DNA from: Spirochaetaceae bacterium
Lineage (GTDB): Bacteria; Spirochaetota; Spirochaetia; B11-G9
Assembly (NCBI GenBank): GCA_030633365.1
Contig: DAOVSY010000147.1
Location: 1 to 7,266 of the forward strand
Reading direction: 5' to 3'
Length of the DNA stretch: 7,266 nucleotides
The notes below the pieces were generated by a model. That model made no database searches. It worked only from the letters and a program-made list of their open reading frames with translations, and was not told where the DNA came from. The position numbers were made by a program, and so were the translations under genes. Below, in pieces: positions 1 through 7,050 of the stretch (the first letter of the stretch is position 1; every line of letters begins with the position of its first letter).

Positions 1-1
1 T

Positions 2-2665
2 AATTATTTAAAGTCTGTTGGAACTGATCTTACAGGATATAATATTCTACTTGATAAAGGATTGTATATTTATTCTGATGATCTGTCCAGAAAACTTTTT
101 AATCGGATTTATTCTCTTCAAAAGGATGAGTCTTTTTATATTGCTTCAGCTGTATTGTCACACTTTGAAACTTTTGCAGATTTTGAGCAGGAAGAGGATT
201 TTTTTAAACTAGTTTCTTTTCATGAAAAAAAATTGGATAACAAAGATAATATTGTAAGCGTAATATCTAAAGCAAAAGGAATGGAAAAATATCTTGAATA
301 TCTAACACCATTAGTTAATAACGATAAACATGGTCTTATTTTTTATTATGGGAAAAATATTTCAGGAAACTCAATATTAAGTTTTTGTATTGCAGAATTA
401 CTGCAGGGTAAAGACACTGATATCCCATGGCTCTATATAAAACCTGACAAAAGCAGAATATCCCTTAATAGATCTTTGATTAAATCGATGGACAGTCAAT
501 TTCTACTGAAGATTCCTTCATATTTAGATGAACCCGAACTATCTGTCTGGAATCAAAAATCCCATTTTATTATGAACTCTAATAGTATTATATATGATGA
601 AGATGCTTTAATTCTCTTTCGTATATACTTAAAAGCATATTCCCGCAGAATGACAGAATTACTTATGCCAGCTATGGTTTTTATACTTGATTCACATGAT
701 TTTAATGATTTGACCTTAAAGTATATTGCTACAGTTTTGGAAGATCTCTATCTTGATATGGATCTCATAACAGTAATGTTTTCTGAAGATGAGGATATGC
801 CTGCGTCCTTTTATGGATTCCAGGGAAAAAAAGTTGAGCTGGATACCTGGAATCTTAATGACGAAGGTTCTTTATCAGCAGATTCACCAGTTTCTTTTTA
901 TCATTCAAAATTGCTTCAGAAAATGGAAGATGGATTATTAAACGGATCTGATGCTACCAATCGTATTGTTACACAGATTTGTCATAATTCTAAAAGATTC
1001 CTGATAATATACACTTTGTTTTATGATCTTTGTGGAAAGGATGAAATTATATCATATTTATCTGTAGATCAATCAGATAAATATAAAAATGAAAACTTAT
1101 ATAATGAATTGGTTTCAAGAGGGTTTATATATCCAGGTAGTAATGCTTTTCCAATATTCCCTAATATAAAAAAAATATTAGCATATGAATTTAGTTCTGA
1201 AGACGAAGTAATTGTAGATAAAATTATTAATGCTGTAATTACCAGATCAATGTTTCATGAGATTATAATATATGAAAAAATTGCTAATATTTATGGGCTT
1301 ATTGGAAACTATTTAAAAGAAGCTAACTTTTTATTTAATGTTATAAATCTCTTAATTATAACAGGGAAAACTATAACTGTTGGAGAATATTTTGAAAGAG
1401 TGGCAATTTTACTTCGCAGGGATATATTGGGGAAAAATAAAATTGAATTAAGACAAAATATTTATTTTCTTAAGGTAGCCCTTTTTGAAAATAAAGATGA
1501 TTTTGCATCTGATGTATATGCACGTCTTTGCAAGGTTGAATGTGATGATGTTCTTCTAAATTCTGAAAGATTAATTGTTTGTTCTGAATATTTATTTGCT
1601 TTGTATAAATATAAAAAAAGCCTTAATATAGCCAAACTTGCTTTAATAGATATACAGGATTCTGAAGATTCTTACTTAAAAACACTGGTAAATTTAAACT
1701 TAGCCAGAATATTAATGGGTTTGAAAAGAATAGATGAATCTATGGATTATTTTAAAATTGCAAAGGAAACCGTAAACAGGGAGAGGGATTTATATTCTCT
1801 CCTGGAAATTAACAGTCACGAAGCAGTAGTTAATTTTATTTATGGAAATTTTTCAGAAAGTTTGAGACTTGTAAATGATGCATTAATAATTTGCCATCAA
1901 ACGGGTAGAAGGGATTGGGAATTATTTCTAATATTTTTAAATGGAAGAATTTTATTTGAATTAGGAAATTATTCAGATGCAGTTATCCAGTTTTCCGAAG
2001 GTCTTAGACAATGTGATATTTATATGGATTCGAGTAAGAAGAGTCTTTTTAACATATGGCTGGGAAGATCTTATATATATTTAAAAGAAATACGATATGG
2101 TTTGAAAATACTAAATGATTACGATAATTTCTCTGAGGCTTTGTATTTTTCTGCAGAAGGGCTCTTCTTCAAGAAAGAATACAATAATGCATATGATAAA
2201 ATTGAACAGGCTTATATACTTGAAAGAGATAGAAACAGATATTTTTGTTCTTCAAATATAATTTCATGGGAAAGTGGTTATGATTTTATTGAAGACAGAA
2301 GTTTGGTTGTAGAAGGTGGCTATGGTGTACTTTTTCAACTAATACGTGCTTTTCGGGCATTTATTATGTCCAAAACTAAAGACAGTATGGAAGGAACACA
2401 AGAATTAGCAAAACTGACCAGAGAAGAACGCCTATCTGAAATAGATCTTAATAATGGGTTTTATTATTATCTTCATTCTTTAACGTTACCGGAGCACACA
2501 GGTGCAGAGGCTGTAGATAGGCTTACATTATTAAGTAAAGCATTAAGACATATTCAAAAGACTGCCAGTTATATTGATAATCCAAAACACAGGCAGATGT
2601 ACCTAAGTATGAATTATTGGAATTCCGGACTCATGAAAGAAGGTAGAGAACATAAACTTATATAA
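2..2665 (+). CDS. Large TPR-repeat protein with degenerate AAA/STAND-type ATPase region (5'-partial)
   Basis: The frame is open from the left edge, so the true start lies outside; 887 codons are visible, ending in TAA. A TTG at 62 can serve only for numbering (residue 1), as it has no convincing ribosome site. Residues 91-110 occupy the P-loop position after a hydrophobic strand (GLIFYYGKNISGNS), but the GxxxxGK[ST] pattern is not intact. Residues 203-216 (PAMVFILDSHDFND) match the Walker B region of AAA_16/STAND ATPases, where 'DDxHWAD' is usual. Residues 234-243 resemble the following sensor strand. From about 400 to 720 the protein is helical with TPR-like units, for example near 543-568, 584-609, 622-648 and 692-718. 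No signal peptide or membrane segment is seen, so it is probably a cytoplasmic scaffold or signalling protein. The fold is inferred from layout; ATP hydrolysis is doubtful and the function unknown. A catalytic or sensor domain could precede the visible part. Confidence 0.8.
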   Translation, partial: NYLKSVGTDLTGYNILLDKGLYIYSDDLSRKLFNRIYSLQKDESFYIASAVLSHFETFADFEQEEDFFKLVSFHEKKLDNKDNIVSVISKAKGMEKYLEYLTPLVNNDKHGLIFYYGKNISGNSILSFCIAELLQGKDTDIPWLYIKPDKSRISLNRSLIKSMDSQFLLKIPSYLDEPELSVWNQKSHFIMNSNSIIYDEDALILFRIYLKAYSRRMTELLMPAMVFILDSHDFNDLTLKYIATVLEDLYLDMDLITVMFSEDEDMPASFYGFQGKKVELDTWNLNDEGSLSADSPVSFYHSKLLQKMEDGLLNGSDATNRIVTQICHNSKRFLIIYTLFYDLCGKDEIISYLSVDQSDKYKNENLYNELVSRGFIYPGSNAFPIFPNIKKILAYEFSSEDEVIVDKIINAVITRSMFHEIIIYEKIANIYGLIGNYLKEANFLFNVINLLIITGKTITVGEYFERVAILLRRDILGKNKIELRQNIYFLKVALFENKDDFASDVYARLCKVECDDVLLNSERLIVCSEYLFALYKYKKSLNIAKLALIDIQDSEDSYLKTLVNLNLARILMGLKRIDESMDYFKIAKETVNRERDLYSLLEINSHEAVVNFIYGNFSESLRLVNDALIICHQTGRRDWELFLIFLNGRILFELGNYSDAVIQFSEGLRQCDIYMDSSKKSLFNIWLGRSYIYLKEIRYGLKILNDYDNFSEALYFSAEGLFFKKEYNNAYDKIEQAYILERDRNRYFCSSNIISWESGYDFIEDRSLVVEGGYGVLFQLIRAFRAFIMSKTKDSMEGTQELAKLTREERLSEIDLNNGFYYYLHSLTLPEHTGAEAVDRLTLLSKALRHIQKTASYIDNPKHRQMYLSMNYWNSGLMKEGREHKLI

Positions 2666-2672
2666 TTATTCC

Positions 2673-2701
2673 TTGACACAGATTCTTCCCATTGGTATAT
2701 T
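2673..2701 (+). promoter_or_regulatory. Sigma70-type promoter of the tRNA gene
   Basis: TTGACA (2673-2678) is a perfect -35 box, separated by exactly 17 bp from TATATT (2696-2701), a five-of-six -10 box. Transcription would start near 2708, about 10 nt before the mature tRNA 5' end. The -35 box lies only 8 bp past the stop codon of the upstream gene, so the tRNA appears to be transcribed independently. No terminator is visible between that gene and this promoter. Confidence 0.85.
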
Positions 2702-2718
2702 ACCCTTGGTTTAATAAT

Positions 2719-2791
2719 GGTGGCGTAGCTCAGTTGGTAGAGCAATCGGCTCATATCCGGTTTGTCAGGGGTTCAAGTCCCTTCGCCACTA
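2719..2791 (+). tRNA. tRNA with CAT anticodon, probably elongator tRNA-Met
   Basis: A complete 73-nt cloverleaf can be folded. The acceptor stem GGTGGCG/CGCCACT has one terminal G-T pair. The D arm is GCTC/GAGC with an AGTTGGTA loop. The anticodon stem is ATCGG/CCGGT with loop CTCATAT and anticodon CAT at 2752-2754. The variable loop is TTGTC, the T arm is AGGGG/CCCTT with loop TTCAAGT, and the discriminator is A. The CCA end is not encoded (CTT follows), so it must be added after transcription. It is not the initiator: the anticodon stem lacks the three G-C pairs, and the 1-72 position is G-T rather than the usual C-A mismatch. CAT could also belong to tRNA-Ile2, whose C34 is modified to lysidine by TilS; overall shape favours elongator Met. 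Confidence 0.93.
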
Positions 2792-2797
2792 CTTTTA

Positions 2798-2825
2798 TTT
2801 AAAAAAATTAGTACGGTCATATAAT
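2798..2825 (+). promoter_or_regulatory. Candidate promoter of the transporter/membrane-protein unit
   Basis: A perfect TATAAT -10 box (2820-2825) lies 30 bp before the ATG at 2856. Sixteen bp upstream of it is a weak -35 match, TTTAAA (2798-2803, four of six to consensus). The start would be near 2832, giving a short leader of about 24 nt. No intrinsic terminator separates this site from the tRNA, so read-through from the tRNA promoter is also possible. AT richness makes chance boxes likely, hence moderate confidence. Confidence 0.5.
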
Positions 2826-2855
2826 GTAAATTTCTAATTTAGTCATGGGGTTACA

Positions 2856-4127
2856 ATGGATAATACCGTAAAAGATCTCCAATATTGGAAGTTTTCTGCA
2901 TATGGGTTTCTAAAGAACCTAAGATTTTTTGATCCTTTTATTATACTTTTTTTTTTAGAATCAGGTTTAAAATATCTTGAAATTGGGATACTCATTTCTT
3001 TTAGAGAAATTATAATAAATATTCTTGAGATACCTTCCGGAGTATTGGCAGATGCTTTTGGCAGAAGGAAAAGCATGATAGTTTCTTTTTCTGCCTATAT
3101 AGTTTCTTTTATAATCTTCTTTCTGTCCAAATATTTTTATACACATCTTCTGGCTATGTTGTTTTTTGCTGTTGGAGAAGCATTTCGTAGTGGTACGCAT
3201 AAGGCATTGATCCTTGAGTATTTAAAACAAAAAAAAATACTGGATTTAAAAGTTCATTATTATGGTCATACCCGGAGCTGGTCTCAAATGGGATCTGCCG
3301 TTTCTGCTGTCCTCGCTGGATTGATTGTTTTTTTTAGTACCGGTTACAGGTTTGTTTTTCTTTTTTCAATAATACCGTATATTCTTGGACTATTTTTAAT
3401 CTGGAGTTATCCTTCAGAATTGGATTATTCAGATAATAATGAGCAAAAGGATAAAGATGAAGATATTCCTTACAAAAAAAGGATTAAGAATACTCTTAGG
3501 GATATAGTGATAATGGTAAAAGGAACTACCTCAAGAAGAGTTCTTATAAATACCAGCCTTTATGATGCTGTTTTTAAGTCAATTAAAGATTACCTTCAGC
3601 CTGTTTTACTTGCTTTGGTTATTGGTATGCAGGTTTTATCTGATTTTAGTGAAGATGAGAAAATATCAATTCTTTCTGCAGCTGTCTATTTTGTTCTTTA
3701 TTTTATAACTTCATATGCATCAAAACATTCTGGAAATTTTGCTAATCAATTTAAAAACAACGAAAGCAGTCTTAATTTTTCCTTTATATTAGGAATTATT
3801 TTTATTTTAATAATTGGAATTTTTATGTATATAGGGTTAAATATTTTTTCTGTAGTATTTTTTATAATATTTTATATTTTATAAAATATTCGAAAACCAG
3901 TTGCTGTTGGTGTATTGAGTTCTCAAATTCCGGCTTCTGCAATGGCCTCTGGATTATCAGTTGAATCACAGTTTAAAACTGCTCTTGTTGCTGTTTTTGC
4001 ACCTTTACTTGGGTTTTTTATGGATCGGTTTGGTTTTGGATCCACCTTTATAATTCTTGCAGCTTTTCTTGGATTATTATATCCTTTTATAATGCTGAGA
4101 AAATATAATATGCATCCTAAGGAGTAG
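2856..4127 (+). pseudogene. Major facilitator superfamily transporter interrupted by an in-frame stop
   Basis: One reading frame runs from ATG 2856 (weak GGGG ribosome site at 2847-2850) to TAG 4127, broken only by TAA at 3882-3884, codon 343. Joined, it would be about 423 codons, the normal size for a 12-TM MFS protein. Residues 62-73 (GVLADAFGRRKS) are the MFS motif A between TM2 and TM3. A charged linker at about 186-217 separates the two six-helix halves, and TM10 ends at the stop. After the stop, NIRKPVAVG, GLSVESQFKTALVAVFAP and GFFMDRFG (a second-half motif A) supply the expected loop and TM11-12. The 3' piece has no ribosome site near its first possible start (TTG 3915), so it is not a separate gene. 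Substrate is unknown. A translated 342-residue product would lack TM11-12 and is probably non-functional. A sequencing error, or a recent C-to-T change at a CAA codon, would explain it. Confidence 0.85.
3882..3884 (+). other. Premature in-frame TAA in the transporter gene
   Basis: Codons before this TAA read ...FYIL and codons after read NIRKPVAVG in the same frame, with no insertion or deletion needed to restore homology. The lesion is therefore a substitution, not a frameshift. No stem-loop or other recognisable recoding signal follows it. The other intact genes in the window end normally at TAA or TAG, so TAA is not obviously reassigned. Confidence 0.85.
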
Positions 4128-4129
4128 TA

Positions 4130-4903
4130 ATGATTTTATTTTTTATTAAGAAAGTATTTTTTGATACCTGGGATAATCTTATTACAATAGTACTTTTTAA
4201 TATTGGTTTTTCCATTATTATTGCAGGTTCTTCGTATATAGCATTTTTATTTGAACCAGCAGGAATCGGATATTTTTCTACAGTTATTATTGCTGTTTTT
4301 ATTTTTAATTTATATGGAGCATCTGTTTCAGCTTATATGAATGAACTTATAAGGGATAACAGACCCGAGTTAAAACAATTTCCAACATTTTTTAAAAAAT
4401 ACTGGAAATCTGCAGCAGCCATATCAGGTGTCAGCATTTTCCAGATTGCCGCATTAATAATAGGTTTTCCTTTTTACTTTTCTATTGGTGGATTACCTGG
4501 TCTTGTAGGTCTTGTTACAATCTTCTGGATTTCTGTTTTGTGGTGGGTTGCGGTTCAGTATTTTTTACCAGTTGCTTCTCAGCTGGAAACAAGCATAAAA
4601 AAACAATTTAAAAAATCGTTTATATTATTACTGGATAATACTTTTTTTTCTATTTTTCTTGGATTATATACTGTTGTAATATTGGGGCTTTCTTTTTTTA
4701 CAGCACTTTTAATTCCAGGTATTACAGTTATTCTTCTTGCTCATCAAGTTGCTTTAAAATTACGCTTATATAAATATGATTACCTTGAGGAAAACAGTGA
4801 GGCCAGCAGGAAAAATATTCCCTGGGAAGAATTATTATTTGAAGAAAAAGAAAGGATTGGTACCAGAACTATAAAGGGGATGATCTTCCCATGGAAAGAA
4901 TAA
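4130..4903 (+). CDS. Multi-pass membrane protein, DUF624/YesL-like in outline
   Basis: A 257-residue protein starting at ATG 4130. AAGGAG (4119-4124), inside the end of the transporter gene, lies 5 nt before it, and only 2 nt separate the preceding TAG from the ATG, so the two genes form an operon and are probably translationally coupled. Hydrophobic segments lie near residues 17-42, 48-70, 96-118, 122-147 and 171-206 (the last long enough for two), suggesting 5-6 membrane helices. A soluble tail from about 212 carries charged residues and ends in the motif RTIKGMIFPWKE, which I recall from similar spirochaetal proteins. The spacing of the first helices recalls DUF624/YesL proteins, but this is weak. 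It lies in the inner membrane; the role is unknown. Pairing with an MFS gene could mean a transport accessory, which is only inference. Confidence 0.8.
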   Translation: MILFFIKKVFFDTWDNLITIVLFNIGFSIIIAGSSYIAFLFEPAGIGYFSTVIIAVFIFNLYGASVSAYMNELIRDNRPELKQFPTFFKKYWKSAAAISGVSIFQIAALIIGFPFYFSIGGLPGLVGLVTIFWISVLWWVAVQYFLPVASQLETSIKKQFKKSFILLLDNTFFSIFLGLYTVVILGLSFFTALLIPGITVILLAHQVALKLRLYKYDYLEENSEASRKNIPWEELLFEEKERIGTRTIKGMIFPWKE

Positions 4904-4926
4904 GTGAAAGAAGCATATAAGCCTTC

Positions 4927-6678
4927 CTAGTCTATTTCACCCAGCAGCATTTTTAAATCTCTAATTTGGGTTACCAGTTTTCTTCTGTCCAGGTTCTGGA
5001 ATTTCTTTGGTATCATTGCCCTGCTTGTACATTCCAGCACAGCAACAAGGTTTTGCAGTTCTATTTCATGGGGATATGAAGGGGGGATAAAGTCTCTCAT
5101 TGTGTCTTCAAGATCCTGTTTTGTAACTATCACATGGTTATTCATAGTTGCATTGAACTTAGCCCTAATTAGTATTGCTTCCAAATCTGCTCCGGAAGAA
5201 TTAAAGTGATGTTTTTTAAGAAGATCAGAAATAGGAAATTTTTGTATTTTAAGCTTTAATTTACGTATTAAAGTTTGATAAAGATCTTCTTTTTGTTCTG
5301 CAGTTTCCGGGTAGAACAATGCAAGATGTTCTTCTGCTCTTCCCTGACGTTTAAGGTCAATTGGAATTAAATCCGGTCTGCTGGAAAGTAGAAACCACAA
5401 TATTTTTCCACGATATTCTGTGTTTCCCATAAAAGATGCTATTTGTGCAAAAATTCTGTTACTTGTTCCTGCATCTCCTTCCTGGTTTCTATCACCAAGA
5501 AATGCATCCGCTTCATCGATCATTACACCTACAGGAGCCATGGCTTTGAGAATATTTAAGGACTTTTCCAGATTGGATTCTGATACTCCATTCCATTTTG
5601 AACGGAGGTTTAAAAATCTGACCATAGGAATGCCTATATCTTCTGCAAATGCAGTAACCATAAATGATTTTCCTGTACCAATAGGTCCGGAAATTAGATA
5701 ACCCATAGGAAGTACATCCAATCTTCCCTGCTTTATAGCTTTGACTGCACTGTAAAAACGTGATTTTACAAAATCGTGGCCTGATACAAAAGATAGATTA
5801 TGATTTGTTTCTACAAACTCCAGTAATCCGGCAGCTTCATTTTCTATAATTTCTTTCTTTTTTTTCTTTAGATATTCCATGGTTACGGGTTTATCTTCCT
5901 GAAAAGATTCAGCAGCTATTTGATTTAGGTTCATAAGATTTAAGCCGCTGGTCAGCTTAGCCATTTTTCCCGAAGTAAGATGGTGCTCAAGTATAAGTTC
6001 TTCCTTTCTTTCCAAAAACTCAAGAAAGCTCTTTCTAATATTTTCATCCGGTATAGGTATACCAACCTTTACAGTACTTGGAGATCTAACAAGATTGATA
6101 TTCAAGTCACTGAGGTTTTCTGTTAAAAGGATTATAGAAACATCACCCTGGGTAAAAATGGGGTCATGAGACCATCTGTTTAACGTTACAAGGCAGTATC
6201 TGTCTTCTTCAGTCATACTTGTCAGATCTGTATTCGGAATAAGAGTTTCCGAATAGTCAATTAGAAGTACAATTCTTAAATTATTGGGGATATTCATAAG
6301 AAAGTATTTTTCCAGAAGATCAAAGGCTTTGTATGGATCCTTTGCCAGAAATTCTTCCAGTTTCATGTGGGGAAATGCTTTCTTCATGGCAGACAGATAT
6401 TTTTCCTGCATTTCCGGGGTACAAAAATTTATTCCCGAAGACCTGTCATAGTAGACAATTATATCCTGATTACCAAAAAGAACTTCAGATATAAATTCCT
6501 GAATTCTTACAAAAATAAACTCTCCCTCGTACATTTTATTGGGAAGAAAATCTCTGATATTTCCGTGTACAAGATAAAGATTGGTTGTTTTGGAACAATA
6601 TTTATATGATAGATCCTGGGCCCAGGCTGGCAGTACCCTTATAAATTCAAGGTTTTTAAGAATAAGCTGTTCGGACAT
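4927..6678 (-). CDS. AAA+ ATPase, Ycf46-like C-terminal AAA domain
   Basis: A 583-residue protein read from ATG at 6678 to TAG at 4929-4927. A GTG at 6690 lies in frame, but the Shine-Dalgarno sits between GTG and ATG, so ATG is the start. Residues 331-338 are Walker A (GPIGTGKS). Residues 383-392 are Walker B (VGVMIDEADA), with catalytic D388 and E389. A pore-loop-like SKWNGVSESN lies at 360-369, a sensor-1 strand at 430-436 (SSRP rather than the usual Asn), arginine-finger candidates R444 and R447 (RQGR), and sensor 2 in SGADLEA (495-501). The stretch GDAGTSNRIFAQIASFMG strongly recalls Ycf46-type ATPases. The N-terminal half (about 30-225: VHGNIRDF, IVLLIDYSE, VSIILLTENL) looks like a second AAA fold without Walker A. 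Cytoplasmic, probably a hexameric remodelling ATPase; the substrate is unknown. It is monocistronic as far as seen and convergent with the preceding gene. Confidence 0.9.
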   Translation of the reverse strand: MSEQLILKNLEFIRVLPAWAQDLSYKYCSKTTNLYLVHGNIRDFLPNKMYEGEFIFVRIQEFISEVLFGNQDIIVYYDRSSGINFCTPEMQEKYLSAMKKAFPHMKLEEFLAKDPYKAFDLLEKYFLMNIPNNLRIVLLIDYSETLIPNTDLTSMTEEDRYCLVTLNRWSHDPIFTQGDVSIILLTENLSDLNINLVRSPSTVKVGIPIPDENIRKSFLEFLERKEELILEHHLTSGKMAKLTSGLNLMNLNQIAAESFQEDKPVTMEYLKKKKKEIIENEAAGLLEFVETNHNLSFVSGHDFVKSRFYSAVKAIKQGRLDVLPMGYLISGPIGTGKSFMVTAFAEDIGIPMVRFLNLRSKWNGVSESNLEKSLNILKAMAPVGVMIDEADAFLGDRNQEGDAGTSNRIFAQIASFMGNTEYRGKILWFLLSSRPDLIPIDLKRQGRAEEHLALFYPETAEQKEDLYQTLIRKLKLKIQKFPISDLLKKHHFNSSGADLEAILIRAKFNATMNNHVIVTKQDLEDTMRDFIPPSYPHEIELQNLVAVLECTSRAMIPKKFQNLDRRKLVTQIRDLKMLLGEID

Positions 6679-6680
6679 TA

Positions 6681-6688
6681 CCCCTCCC
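6681..6688 (-). promoter_or_regulatory. Ribosome binding site deciding the AAA+ gene start
   Basis: On the minus strand GGGAGGGG lies immediately before TA-ATG (ATG at 6678). The GGAGG core ends 4 nt before the ATG. The same purines would fall inside the coding region if the upstream in-frame GTG (6690) were used, and nothing suitable lies ahead of that GTG. The protein therefore begins MSEQLILKN. Confidence 0.8.
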
Positions 6689-6692
6689 ACAA

Positions 6693-6741
6693 GGTCGTTT
6701 CAACAAGGACACATGGCCGAGCAGTGAGCTTGCGAACGACC
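6693..6741 (-). promoter_or_regulatory. Stem-loop forming the 5' leader of the AAA+ mRNA
   Basis: GGTCGTT (minus 6741-6735) and AACGACC (minus 6699-6693) are perfectly complementary 7-bp arms. A second inner pairing, GCAAG with CTTGT, lies just inside, leaving a loop of about 20 nt. The promoter upstream predicts transcription starting at 6741-6742, so the stem would begin essentially at the mRNA 5' end and close 4 nt before the GGGAGGGG region. About half of the bases from 6691 to 6750 are G or C (32 of 60), more than in the flanking genes. It could stabilise the transcript, regulate translation, or be a small dispersed palindromic repeat. No known riboswitch class is recognised. Confidence 0.55.
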
Positions 6742-6748
6742 AGGCTAA

Positions 6749-6777
6749 AGTATACGATCAAATGGAATAGAGGTCAA
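6749..6777 (-). promoter_or_regulatory. Sigma70-type promoter of the AAA+ gene
   Basis: On the minus strand TTGACC (6777-6772) is a five-of-six -35 box, separated by exactly 17 bp from TATACT (6754-6749), a five-of-six -10 box. The predicted start is G6741 or T6742, giving a leader of about 63 nt before the ATG. The box quality suggests constitutive housekeeping expression unless the leader hairpin or an unseen operator modifies it. Confidence 0.82.
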
Positions 6778-6811
6778 TTGATGGGATGGTTTTGGATTTT
6801 TTTGGACGTTC

Positions 6812-6852
6812 CCCTGCATAAGGGCGAACACAAGGTTCGCCCTTACACAGGG
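6812..6852. repeat. Long palindrome (18-nt arms, 5-nt loop)
   Basis: Left arm 6812-6829 and right arm 6835-6852 pair over 16 of 18 positions. A continuous core (TAAGGGCGAAC with GTTCGCCCTTA) and an outer CCCTG/CAGGG clamp flank two adjacent mismatches; the loop is ACAAG. No T-run follows on either strand, so it is not a standard intrinsic terminator. Confidence 0.85.
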
Positions 6853-6872
6853 TCAGGCCATTCCGGGGTTCC

Positions 6873-6885
6873 GTCCCTTCGGGAC
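6873..6885. repeat. Small GC hairpin inside the island
   Basis: GTCCC (6873-6877) and GGGAC (6881-6885) form a perfect 5-bp stem around TTC, or a 4-bp stem with a TTCG-type tetraloop. It lies 20 bp right of the long palindrome and is probably part of the same repeat unit. No U-tract follows in either direction. Confidence 0.6.
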
Positions 6886-6979
6886 CGCCTGCGGCGCCCT
6901 GCAAGTCCTTAACGCGTTGGGTAAGAATTATGTTTTTGAAAGAGGAGCGAATAAACAATTTTTTTTAAAGTTAGTTTCT

Positions 6980-7009
6980 TTGGAAAAGATTGTGGATTAT
7001 GAATAAAAT
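6980..7009 (+). promoter_or_regulatory. Weak promoter candidate for the UPF0175 gene
   Basis: TTGGAA (6980-6985) and TAAAAT (7004-7009) are separated by 18 bp, matching consensus at four and five of six positions. They would start transcription near 7016, about 48 nt before the ATG at 7064. The stretch is AT-rich and other partial boxes overlap, so this is only the best of several choices. Confidence 0.35.
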
Positions 7010-7050
7010 TCAGGTATAGAGATATATATCATAATGAGTTATAATTCCCT

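Larger units (their letters stand above)
6811..6910. repeat. GC-rich island, probable dispersed REP/MITE-like element
   Basis: Counting directly, 65 of these 100 bases are G or C, in sharp contrast with the AT-rich DNA on both sides. The island contains the long palindrome at 6812-6852, a GTCCC-TTC-GGGAC hairpin (6873-6885) and the self-complementary GGCGCC (6893-6898). It has no coding signature and no transposase. The 'GGGCGAAC...GTTCGCCC' kind of palindrome is one I associate with intergenic repeats in many bacterial genomes. That it is repeated in this genome is inference, since only one copy is visible. No target-site duplication was found. Confidence 0.6.

Noticed and set aside
18..212. 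Short plus-strand frame over the start of the first gene, and minus-strand frames within 2843-3200
   Set aside because: They overlap genes with clear protein-like composition in another frame and have no start signals or recognisable motifs.
2719..2791. tRNA gene as an attachment site for an integrated element
   Set aside because: No integrase gene and no duplicated tRNA 3' end can be found elsewhere in the window.
2805..2840. AAATTAG (2805-2811) / CTAATTT (2834-2840) inverted repeat flanking the TATAAT box
   Set aside because: A 7-bp AT-only match apart from one G-C pair, 22 bp apart, is readily expected by chance in this composition. It is too weak to call an operator or a tRNA terminator.
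3915..4127. The 3' part of the transporter as a separate small gene from TTG 3915
   Set aside because: There is no ribosome site, it is in the same frame as the upstream part, and it supplies the expected TM11-12 of one MFS protein.
4904..4940. GTGAAA (4904-4909) / TTTCAC (4935-4940) as a shared terminator of the convergent genes
   Set aside because: The stem is only 6 bp with a 25-nt loop and no U-tract, so it is not a credible intrinsic terminator.
6687..6834. ACAAGG occurring at 6689-6694, 6703-6708 and, in the palindrome loop, as ACAAGG at 6830-6835
   Set aside because: A six-base word seen three times without constant spacing or flanking similarity is not enough to call a repeat array.
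6812..6852. Long palindrome as an intrinsic terminator
   Set aside because: No T-run follows the stem in either direction. The only nearby T-run (6797-6803) lies before it on the plus strand and would be an A-run after it on the minus strand.
6758..6958. Short open frames on both strands across the GC-rich island (about 62 and 66 codons)
   Set aside because: They have no ribosome site, and their V-R-P-Y-containing peptides arise from the arms of the palindrome on each strand. Such frames are typical artefacts of repeats.
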